Assembly: GCF_001425045.1 (NCBI RefSeq)
Contig: NZ_LMDJ01000032.1
Span: 1,126-65,125, forward strand
Direction: 5' to 3'
Length of the DNA stretch: 64,000 nt
From: Massilia sp. Root351
GTDB taxonomy: Bacteria; Pseudomonadota; Gammaproteobacteria; Burkholderiales; Burkholderiaceae_D
Of the stretch, positions 16,211-23,666 are shown piece by piece. The first letter of the stretch is position 1, and each line of letters opens with the position of its first letter. The position numbers and the translations under genes are program-made. Below the pieces are notes generated by a model. It searched no databases, had not been told where the DNA came from, and saw only the letters and a list, made by a program, of their open reading frames with translations.

Positions 16211-18619
16211 TTAGCGCAGCGAGATCGCGACCGTGCTGGCGGCACGTGCGCTGGCCGGCAGCTGCACGGTCAGCAGCTGGCGCTTGGCGTCCCAGCCGAA
16301 CTTGGCAGGCTTGCCCTCCAGCGTCACGCCGGCCGGCCTGGCGGCCACGTTGTGCACCGTCAGCGCCACGCTGCGTTCCGGGCGCTGGTACTGCTTGCCC
16401 ACTTCCGAGTCCAGCGTGATGAGCAGCCGCTTGCCGCTGCCGCTGAGCGCGCTGGCGAAGCGCACGATCTCGTACTTGTCCTTGGCGTAGGCGTCCGGCG
16501 TCGCACCGTCGTCGTCGTACAGTTTGCCGCTGCCCGACGGCACCGCCGCGTCGTGGTAGTAGTGCAGTTCCAGCTTGCGCGTGCTGTAGTCGCGCGTGCT
16601 CTGCACCGGCGCCACCATCGGGATGAAGGCCCCTGCGCGCACGAACACCGGGATATGGTCGATCGCCACCGGCACCACGGCCGTGATGCCGCCCGCGTAG
16701 CGGCGGCCGCTGTTGAAGTCGAACCACGCCGGACTGGTGGCTGGCAGGTAGACTTCCTTGCGGCGCGCGCCCGGCTCGGTGATCGGCGCCACCACGAACT
16801 CGCGCCCCCACAGGTAGGACGACACCAGGTTGCGCACCGCTTCGTTCTGCGGTTCCTCGTACAGCATCGGGCGCATCAGCGGCAGGCCTTGCTGGCTGTT
16901 GTCGAAGCCCAGCGTGTAGTTATAAGGCAGCATGCTGTAGCGCAGGCGGATAGCCTCGCGCGCCAGCGCCTTGGTGGCAGCCTCGCGGAACACCGGCTCG
17001 GACGGCACCTCCTGCTGCGCGTGCGGACGGAACACCGGCTGGAACACGCCGTACTGCAGCCAGCGGGTGTACAGTTCGTCGTCCAGGTAGGCATTGGCGA
17101 AGCCGCCCAGGTCCGAGTGCATATAGCCCAGGCCCTGCATGCCCATTTGCACGGCGATCTCGGGCTGCGCCTTCAGTCCGCCCCAGCTGCGGTTCACGTC
17201 GCCCGACCAGGGAATCAGGCCGAATCGCTGCGAACCGGAGTAGCCGGCGCGCATCAGGATGAAGGGGCGCTCGTGCGGGAAGTCCTTCTGGTAGCCGTCG
17301 GCGATCAGGCGCGCCCAGTCATGGCCGTAGGTGTTGTGCACCTGGTCGGCGGTGCCGGTGGCATGGCGCACGGTGGACGGGTGCACTTCCGGCTCGCCCA
17401 GGTCGCCCCACCAGCCGGCCACGCCGTAGTCGTTGCGCAAGCCCTTGTAGATATTCCAGAACCAGTCCTTGCCTTCCTTGCTGTACAGGTCGATCAAGCC
17501 TGTGTTGCCGAAGTAGAAGTCATAGCGCGCGGGCGCGCCGGACGCATCGGTGGCCAGCGCCTTGCTGTTGACGGCGTCCTGCCACTTGCTGGAAGTGGTC
17601 AGCACGAAGGGCTCGGTGATCAGCACCGTCTTCACGCCCTGCGCTGCGAAGTCCGACACCATCTTCTTCGGCGTGGGGAAGTTGTCCTTGTCGAAGGCCA
17701 GGTTGCCCATGGTGCCCTTGATGTCCTTGCCGAACCAGTACAGGTCGAACACGATCGCGTCCAGCGGGATCTGCTCGTCGGCGAACTTCTTCACCACGTC
17801 GCGCGCTTCCTGCTCGGTGTGATAGCCGAAGCGGCTGGCGAAATTGCCGAAGGCCCAGCGCGGCGGCAGCGGCTGGCGGCCGGTCAGGCTGGTGTAGCCG
17901 CCCACCACGTCTTCCCAGCTGTCGCCGGCGATCACCTGGTAGGTTTTCCGGCCGCGGATGGTCTCGTAGGCCAGCGTGTTGTCCTTCTTGCTGTCGAAGT
18001 CCAGGTGGCCGATGGCGGCGTTGTCGAAGTGGAGCGCGTACATTTTGGACGACATGGCCACCGGCAGCGTGAAGTTCAGCAGTTCCGAGCGCTCGTCGTA
18101 GCCGTAGTGCGCCTTGTTATACAAGGTGAAGCGGTTGCCGCGCCGGTTCATGCCCACCGCGCGTGCGCCGGCGCCGTACAGGGCTTCGTCCTTGTCCAGC
18201 TCGAAGTCGATCACTTCGGCGCCGTCCTTTTTCGCATAGCCGCGCTTTTCCATCACCAGCGGCTTGCCCTTGTAGGCATAGGCGATGCGGAACGGCGCCT
18301 TGGTCACCGTCACGCCGATGCCGCCCGCCACGGCGTAGTCCAGCTTGCCGTCGGCATCCTTCAGCGTGGCGCTGTCCTTGCCGGGCGCCAGCACCACCGC
18401 ATGCGAGGCCGGGTCGAACGCCTCGCCCTGCGGCACGAATGTGGTTTCCACGATACGCGGCGAGTACGGTTTGATGAGGTATTTGCCGTCGCTGGTAGTA
18501 ATCTCCAGCTGGTTGCCGTTCAGCCTGGCGCTGTGTAGTTTGCGGTCGGCGTTCTGGGCCAGCGCGAGGGGGCTGGCCAGTAGCAGGAGGGCGATCTTGC
18601 TCAGGGTAGATGTGGTCAT
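16211..18619 (-). CDS. GH31 alpha-glucosidase / alpha-1,4-glucosyltransferase (Agd31B-like), exported
   Basis: An 802-residue enzyme with a signal peptide (cleavage near residue 21, ALA|QN). An N-terminal beta-sandwich (to about 250) precedes the GH31 barrel. Nucleophile D406 lies in VAGWWGDLGEPE and acid/base D474 in IPWSGDVNRSW; C-terminal beta domains follow. The WWGDLGEPE/WSGDV combination is close to Cellvibrio Agd31B, an oligosaccharide 4-alpha-glucosyltransferase, so transglycosylation of maltodextrins is as likely as simple hydrolysis. It is divergent from the MFS maltose importer, with operator-like motifs D and E in the shared promoter region. Probably periplasmic. Confidence 0.88.
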   Translation of the reverse strand: MTTSTLSKIALLLLASPLALAQNADRKLHSARLNGNQLEITTSDGKYLIKPYSPRIVETTFVPQGEAFDPASHAVVLAPGKDSATLKDADGKLDYAVAGGIGVTVTKAPFRIAYAYKGKPLVMEKRGYAKKDGAEVIDFELDKDEALYGAGARAVGMNRRGNRFTLYNKAHYGYDERSELLNFTLPVAMSSKMYALHFDNAAIGHLDFDSKKDNTLAYETIRGRKTYQVIAGDSWEDVVGGYTSLTGRQPLPPRWAFGNFASRFGYHTEQEARDVVKKFADEQIPLDAIVFDLYWFGKDIKGTMGNLAFDKDNFPTPKKMVSDFAAQGVKTVLITEPFVLTTSSKWQDAVNSKALATDASGAPARYDFYFGNTGLIDLYSKEGKDWFWNIYKGLRNDYGVAGWWGDLGEPEVHPSTVRHATGTADQVHNTYGHDWARLIADGYQKDFPHERPFILMRAGYSGSQRFGLIPWSGDVNRSWGGLKAQPEIAVQMGMQGLGYMHSDLGGFANAYLDDELYTRWLQYGVFQPVFRPHAQQEVPSEPVFREAATKALAREAIRLRYSMLPYNYTLGFDNSQQGLPLMRPMLYEEPQNEAVRNLVSSYLWGREFVVAPITEPGARRKEVYLPATSPAWFDFNSGRRYAGGITAVVPVAIDHIPVFVRAGAFIPMVAPVQSTRDYSTRKLELHYYHDAAVPSGSGKLYDDDGATPDAYAKDKYEIVRFASALSGSGKRLLITLDSEVGKQYQRPERSVALTVHNVAARPAGVTLEGKPAKFGWDAKRQLLTVQLPASARAASTVAISLR

Positions 18620-18629
18620 GTCGTTTTCT

Positions 18630-18642
18630 GTTATTTGACTAC
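18630..18642. promoter_or_regulatory. Degenerate operator D before the GH31 gene
   Basis: GTTATTTGACTAC, followed by AAAA, is a half-conserved GTAG-N5-CTAC site, only 10 bases upstream of the GH31 start codon. It shares the GTTA left half with operator E on the other side of the divergent promoter region. Confidence 0.45.
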
Positions 18643-18707
18643 AAAACGGGTGTCTCTGGTGGGCGGAAAGCAGGCTAACCCGCTAATTCTACTATGGGTG
18701 AAGCGGA

Positions 18708-18741
18708 TTGACACGGCATTGTCACCGTGTTACTTTACTAC
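18708..18741 (+). promoter_or_regulatory. Predicted promoter of the MFS-pgm-amylase unit with operator E over the -10 box
   Basis: TTGACA (18708-18713, exact -35 consensus) is followed after 17 bases by TACTTT (18731-18736, a weak -10). Operator E, GTTACTTTACTAC (18729-18741), covers the -10 box completely. This arrangement suggests repression until starch products are present. Confidence 0.55.
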
Positions 18742-18804
18742 AAATCGGTACTACACACTCCGTCCGGCATCCAGCCAGGACCAAAAAATCGGGGACAGGC
18801 AGGT

Positions 18805-20157
18805 ATGCAATCACCATCCATCAAGCCCAGGCTGAGTTTCTGGCAGCTCTGGAACATGAGCTTCGGCTTCTTCGGCATCCAGTTCGGCTTTGCGCTGCAG
18901 AACACCAACACCAGCCGCATCTTCTCCACCCTGGGCGCCAGCGCCGACGACCTGCCGCTGTTCTGGCTGGCCGCACCGGTCACCGGCCTGCTGGTGCAGC
19001 CGATTATCGGCTACCTGAGCGACAACACCTGGCACCCGCGCTGGGGCCGCCGCCGCCCCTTCTTCTTCGTCGGCGCCGTGCTGGCCTCGCTGGCGCTGTT
19101 CCTGATGCCGAACTCCAGCGCGCTGTGGATGGCCATCGCCATCCTGTGGCTGATGGATGCGGCCATCAACGTGTCCATGGAACCGTTCCGCGCCTTCGTC
19201 GGCGACAAGCTCGATGCCTCGCAGCAGACCACCGGCTTCGCGATGCAGACTTTCTTCATCGGCTGCGGCGCGGTGATCGCCTCGCTGCTGCCTTACCTGT
19301 TCGCCGACGTGCTGGGCGTGAGCAATGTGCCGGTCGGCGGCGCCATCCCGGACAGCGTGCGCTACTCCTTCTATGCCGGCGGCGCCGCCTACTTCCTGGC
19401 CGTGATGTGGACCGTGCTCACGGCCGACGAGATCCCGCCCGAGAACCTGGAAGCGTTCCGCGCCGAGAGCAAGCCCGGCCTGAGCCACGCCATCATTGAA
19501 ATCCTGGGCGGCTTCGCGAGCATGCCGAAAACCATGGTGCAGCTGGCCTTCGTGCAGTTCTTCACCTGGGTGGCGCTGTTCGCCATGTGGATCTACACCA
19601 CCAACGCGGTGGCCGACAACGTGTTCGGCACTGCCGACGCGCAATCGGCCTCATTCCAGGAAGCGGGCAACTGGGTCGGCATCATGTTCGCGGTGTACAA
19701 CGGCGTGTCCGCGCTGGCCGCGTTTATCCTGCCCATCTTCGCCCGCGCCACCAGCCGCAAGTTCGTGCACATGGTGTGCCTGCTGATCGGCGGCGCCAGC
19801 CTGATGAGCATCATGTTCATCCATAACCTGAACCTGCTGATGCTGCCGATGATAGGCGTGGGCATTGCGTGGGCCAGCATCCTCACCATGCCATACGCCA
19901 TCCTGGCCGGCGCGCTGCCTGCCAAGCGCATGGGCTTCTACATGGGCGTGTTCAACTTCTTCATCGTGATTCCGCAAATCGTCAGCGGGCTGCTGCTGGG
20001 CTTCGTCACCAAGCACTTCTTCGGCGGCCACACGGTCAGCACGGTGGCGCTGGGCGGCGCCTGCATGGCGCTGGCCGGCCTGCTCACGCTGTTCGTGCAC
20101 GAACACGGCGCCAGGCGCGCCGCCGCGCAGGATGGCGCGCTGAAACAGCCATCCTGA
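18805..20157 (+). CDS. MFS sugar importer, MalY/SLC45-like (maltose or maltodextrin)
   Basis: A 450-residue inner-membrane protein with about twelve helices. It starts MQSPSIKPRLSFWQLWNMSFGFFGIQFGFALQ and carries RRRPFFFVG after helix 2 to 3, typical of the glycoside transporters that group with sucrose/maltose importers (SLC45, Caulobacter MalY). I use the ATG at 18805; the frame is open back to 18727 but that part overlaps the promoter and operator E. It heads a likely operon with phosphoglucomutase (102 bases later) and a MalS-like amylase. It fits the step after TonB-dependent uptake: moving periplasmic maltose into the cytosol. Confidence 0.85.
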   Translation: MQSPSIKPRLSFWQLWNMSFGFFGIQFGFALQNTNTSRIFSTLGASADDLPLFWLAAPVTGLLVQPIIGYLSDNTWHPRWGRRRPFFFVGAVLASLALFLMPNSSALWMAIAILWLMDAAINVSMEPFRAFVGDKLDASQQTTGFAMQTFFIGCGAVIASLLPYLFADVLGVSNVPVGGAIPDSVRYSFYAGGAAYFLAVMWTVLTADEIPPENLEAFRAESKPGLSHAIIEILGGFASMPKTMVQLAFVQFFTWVALFAMWIYTTNAVADNVFGTADAQSASFQEAGNWVGIMFAVYNGVSALAAFILPIFARATSRKFVHMVCLLIGGASLMSIMFIHNLNLLMLPMIGVGIAWASILTMPYAILAGALPAKRMGFYMGVFNFFIVIPQIVSGLLLGFVTKHFFGGHTVSTVALGGACMALAGLLTLFVHEHGARRAAAQDGALKQPS

Positions 20158-20182
20158 GGGACATCCCAATGGCCAGCCGCGC

Positions 20183-20239
20183 GCCGTTTTGCCGCCAAAC
20201 GCGGTAAAACGGCGGTTGCGCCGCCGCCAGGCGGCAACG
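20183..20239. repeat. Two adjacent hairpins between the MFS and phosphoglucomutase genes
   Basis: GCCGTTTTGCCGC (20183-20195) pairs with GCGGTAAAACGGC (20201-20213) with one mismatch, and a second stem (GTTGC-GCCGCC with GGCGGCAAC) follows directly. They may trim expression inside the operon or be dispersed repeats. No T-run follows. Confidence 0.5.
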
Positions 20240-20259
20240 ATCACCGACGCGGAGCGACC

Positions 20260-21891
20260 ATGGCTATCCAGACTGTTATCACCCATCCCATCCCCGGCCA
20301 GCGGCCGGGCACCTCCGGCCTGCGCAAGAAGGTCCACACCTTCAGCCAGCCGCACTATCTCGAGAACTTCATCCAGAGCGTGTTCTACACGCTGGGCGAC
20401 TGCGCCGGCAAGACGCTGGTGGTGGGCGGCGATGGCCGCTACCACAACCGCGCCGCGATCCAGACCATCCTGCGCATGGCCGCCGCACATGGCTACGCGC
20501 AAGTGCTGGTGGGGCAGGGCGGCATCCTGTCCACACCCGCCGTCAGCTGCGTGATCCGCAAGCGGCAGGCCTCGGGCGGCATCATCCTGTCGGCCAGCCA
20601 CAATCCCGGCGGCCCGGATGGCGACTTCGGCGTCAAGTACAACATCGCCGCCGGCGGCCCGGCGCCGGAAAGCGTGACCGAGGCCATGTTCCACCACAGC
20701 GAAACCATCACCCAGTACCGCATCAGCGATGCGCCCGGCATCGACATCGACACCATCGGCATGTCGCAGATCGAGGACATGCGGGTCGAGGTCATCGATT
20801 CCGTGGCCGACTACGCCGAACTGATGGCCCGGCTGTTCGACTTCGACGCCATCCGCGCGCTGTTCGCGGGCGGCTTCAGCATGCGCTTCGACGGCATGAG
20901 CGCGGTCTCCGGCCCGTACGCGAAAGCCATCATCGAAGGCATGCTGGGTGCGCCCGCCGGCACCGTCATCAACGCCGTGCCGCTGGAGGATTTCGGCGGC
21001 CACCACCCGGACCCCAATCCGGTCAACGCGGCCGAACTGATCGCCATGATGGCCGGCGCGGACGCGCCGGACTTCGGCGCCGCCTCCGACGGCGACGGCG
21101 ACCGCAACATGATCGTTGGCCGCAGGTTCGACGTCACCCCGTCCGACAGCCTGGCCATCCTGGCGGCCAACGCCACCCTGGCGCCCGGCTACCGCGGCGG
21201 CCTGAAAGGCATTGCGCGCTCCATGCCCACCTCGCGCGCGGCCGACCGCGTGGCCGAAGCGCTCGGCATCCCATGCTACGAAACGCCCACCGGCTGGAAG
21301 TTCTTCGGCACGCTGCTGGACGCAGGGATGGCCACGCTGTGCGGCGAAGAGAGCTACGGCACCGGCTCGGACCACATTCGCGAGAAAGACGGCGTATGGG
21401 CCGTGCTGTTCTGGCTCAACCTGCTGGCCGCCACGGGCAAGCCGGTGCAGCAGATCGTCACCGAACACTGGGCGCGCTTCGGCCGCCACTACTACTCGCG
21501 GCACGACTACGAAGGCATCGAACCGGAAGCGGCCCGCCTGCTGATGGCCGACCTGCGCATCAAACTGCCTGCGCTGGCCGGCACGGTGCTCAACGCACAC
21601 ACCGTCGAGTTCGCCGACGATTTTGCCTACACCGACCCGGTGGACGGCTCCAGCGTGCAGCAGCAGGGCGTACGCATCGTCATGCAGGACGGTTCGCGCA
21701 TCGTCTACCGCCTGTCAGGCACAGGCACCGAAGGCGCCACCCTGCGCGTCTACCTGGAATTGTTTGAACCCGATCCATCGCAGCACCAACGTCCCACGCA
21801 GCAAGCGCTGGCAAGCCTGATCGCCGCCGCCGAAAGCGTGGCCAGTATCGCCATGCACACGGGAAGGGCCACCCCGACCGTGATCACATAA
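20260..21891 (+). CDS. pgm: Alpha-D-glucose phosphate-specific phosphoglucomutase
   Basis: A 543-residue cytosolic enzyme converting glucose 1-phosphate and glucose 6-phosphate. Phosphoserine loop LSASHNPGG, metal loop SDGDGDRNM, sugar loop GEESYGTGSDH and phosphate loop RLSGTGTEGATLRVY are all present, as in the PGM1-like subfamily rather than the PMM/PGM subfamily. GGAG precedes the ATG. It lies between the maltose importer and an alpha-amylase in an operon, so here it serves maltodextrin catabolism or glycogen cycling. Confidence 0.93.
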   Translation: MAIQTVITHPIPGQRPGTSGLRKKVHTFSQPHYLENFIQSVFYTLGDCAGKTLVVGGDGRYHNRAAIQTILRMAAAHGYAQVLVGQGGILSTPAVSCVIRKRQASGGIILSASHNPGGPDGDFGVKYNIAAGGPAPESVTEAMFHHSETITQYRISDAPGIDIDTIGMSQIEDMRVEVIDSVADYAELMARLFDFDAIRALFAGGFSMRFDGMSAVSGPYAKAIIEGMLGAPAGTVINAVPLEDFGGHHPDPNPVNAAELIAMMAGADAPDFGAASDGDGDRNMIVGRRFDVTPSDSLAILAANATLAPGYRGGLKGIARSMPTSRAADRVAEALGIPCYETPTGWKFFGTLLDAGMATLCGEESYGTGSDHIREKDGVWAVLFWLNLLAATGKPVQQIVTEHWARFGRHYYSRHDYEGIEPEAARLLMADLRIKLPALAGTVLNAHTVEFADDFAYTDPVDGSSVQQQGVRIVMQDGSRIVYRLSGTGTEGATLRVYLELFEPDPSQHQRPTQQALASLIAAAESVASIAMHTGRATPTVIT

Positions 21892-21914
21892 CCACAACCA
21901 CAGGACCGAACTGC

Positions 21915-23594
21915 ATGAAACTATCTCCCATTGCTTTGTCTTTGGCGCTGCTCGCGGGCAGCATGAATTCACAGGCGGCGCAGCCCGCAAAGGCCGCACC
22001 CAAGCCATTCCTGTGGGAGAACGCCACCGTCTACTTCCTGTTGACGGACCGTTTCAACAATGCAGACCGCAGCAACGACCTGTCATACGGCCGCAAGGCA
22101 GACGCGGCGCCGCAGCGCGGCTACATGGGCGGCGATCTGAAAGGCGTGACGGCCAAGCTGAAGGCGGGCTATTTCGACAGCCTGGGCGTGGACGTGTTGT
22201 GGCTCACGCCGCCGGTCGAACAGTTGCACGGTTCGACCGACGAGGGCACAGGCAGGTCTTACGGCTTTCACGGTTACTGGGCCAAGGACTTCACGGCCGT
22301 CGACGCCAACCTGGGCACCGATAAGGATTTCAAGGACTTCGTCGAAGCGGCCCACGCGCGAGGCATCCGCGTGCTGCTGGACGTGGTGATGAACCACACC
22401 GCGCCGTTCACGGACGCCGAGGCGGCCTGGCCGTCGGACTGGGTGCGGCTCGATCCCGCCTGCACCTACAAGGACGTAGCCACCACTGTGGACTGCGCGC
22501 TGGTGAAAGGCCTGCCGGACGTGCTCACCAACAGCAACGCCAGCGTGGCGCTGCCGGACGCGCTGGTGCAGAAGTGGAAAAAGGAAGGGCGTTACGAGCG
22601 CGAAGTGAAGGAACTGGACGAGTTCTTTGCCCGCACCGGCTACCCGCGCGCGCCGCGCTATTACCTGATGAAGTGGCATGCGGACTGGGTGCGCAAGTTC
22701 GGCGTGGACGGCTTCCGCGCCGACACGGTCAAGCATACCGAGCCGGGCATCTGGAAAGAGCTGCGCACGGTGGCGATCGCCGCGCATGAGGAGTGGAAGC
22801 GCGCGCATCCCGGCAAGGCGCTGGGAGACGGCAGGTTCTACATGCTGGCCGAGGTGTACAACTACAACATCGCGCACGGCAAGCAGTTTGATATGGGCGG
22901 CGGCGCCATGACGGACTTCTACGACAACGGCTTCGACAGCATGATCAACTTCGGCCTGGTGTGGGATGCGAAGCAGGATTACGAGACCTTGTTCAGCAAG
23001 TATTCGGCGGCGCTGCATGGTCCGCTGAAGGGCTACTCAGTGGTGAATTACACCGCCTCGCACGACGACGGCAATCCGTTCGACCCTGCACGCACGAAGC
23101 CGTTCGAGACCGCGACCAAGCTGCTGCTGGCGCCGGGTTCCGCGCAGATCTACTACGGCGATGAAACCGCGCGTTTGCTGGATGCGCCGGGCGCGCAGGG
23201 CGATGCCAAGCTGCGCACCTATATGAACTGGGATGATCTGGCGAAGAATGTGGCGCGCGACGGCTACAAGGTTGCCGATGTACGCGCGCACTGGGCCAAG
23301 CTGGGGCAGTTCCGCCGTGCGCACGTGTCGGTGGGGGCAGGGCTGCACGAGAAGATCGCGGACCAGCCGTACACCTTCAGGCGCACGTACGAAAAAGGCG
23401 GCATCAGCGACCAGGTGGTGGTGGCGTTGGATGTGCCGGCGGCTGCGCGCAGCACCATCAAGGTGGGCAGTGTGTTTGCAGATGGACAGACAGTGAAGGA
23501 TTACTACTCCGGCGCCAGCGTGGTGGTGAAGGGCGGGGAAGTTACGCTGCCCGTCAAGGGCGGGATCGCATTGCTGGGCGCTGCCGCGCGCTGA
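21915..23594 (+). CDS. Exported alpha-amylase, GH13, MalS-like
   Basis: A 559-residue enzyme. The signal peptide ends near residue 22 (SQAAQ). GH13 motifs: DVVMNH (156-161), GVDGFRAD (nucleophile D270), MLAEVYNY (acid/base E313) and ASHDDGN (D384). The stretch after the signal (WENATVYFLLTDRFNN) and the overall order resemble the periplasmic MalS group. It starts 23 bases after pgm and is the last gene of that operon; it is convergent with the pullulanase gene. Predicted to cut maltodextrins to small oligosaccharides in the periplasm. Confidence 0.88.
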   Translation: MKLSPIALSLALLAGSMNSQAAQPAKAAPKPFLWENATVYFLLTDRFNNADRSNDLSYGRKADAAPQRGYMGGDLKGVTAKLKAGYFDSLGVDVLWLTPPVEQLHGSTDEGTGRSYGFHGYWAKDFTAVDANLGTDKDFKDFVEAAHARGIRVLLDVVMNHTAPFTDAEAAWPSDWVRLDPACTYKDVATTVDCALVKGLPDVLTNSNASVALPDALVQKWKKEGRYEREVKELDEFFARTGYPRAPRYYLMKWHADWVRKFGVDGFRADTVKHTEPGIWKELRTVAIAAHEEWKRAHPGKALGDGRFYMLAEVYNYNIAHGKQFDMGGGAMTDFYDNGFDSMINFGLVWDAKQDYETLFSKYSAALHGPLKGYSVVNYTASHDDGNPFDPARTKPFETATKLLLAPGSAQIYYGDETARLLDAPGAQGDAKLRTYMNWDDLAKNVARDGYKVADVRAHWAKLGQFRRAHVSVGAGLHEKIADQPYTFRRTYEKGGISDQVVVALDVPAAARSTIKVGSVFADGQTVKDYYSGASVVVKGGEVTLPVKGGIALLGAAAR

Positions 23595-23610
23595 TTTTGC
23601 GGCGGCGGCC

Positions 23611-23651
23611 GGCGGGTGGCGCTTCGCTCGGCGCGCCCCCGCTGACCCGCC
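23611..23651. repeat. Dispersed GGCGGGT hairpin, copy 3
   Basis: GGCGGGT (23611-23617) pairs with ACCCGCC (23645-23651), with GC-rich inner pairing. It sits between the convergent MalS-like amylase and pullulanase genes and could end both transcripts. Confidence 0.5.
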
Positions 23652-23666
23652 GCACTTGCACGCCAC

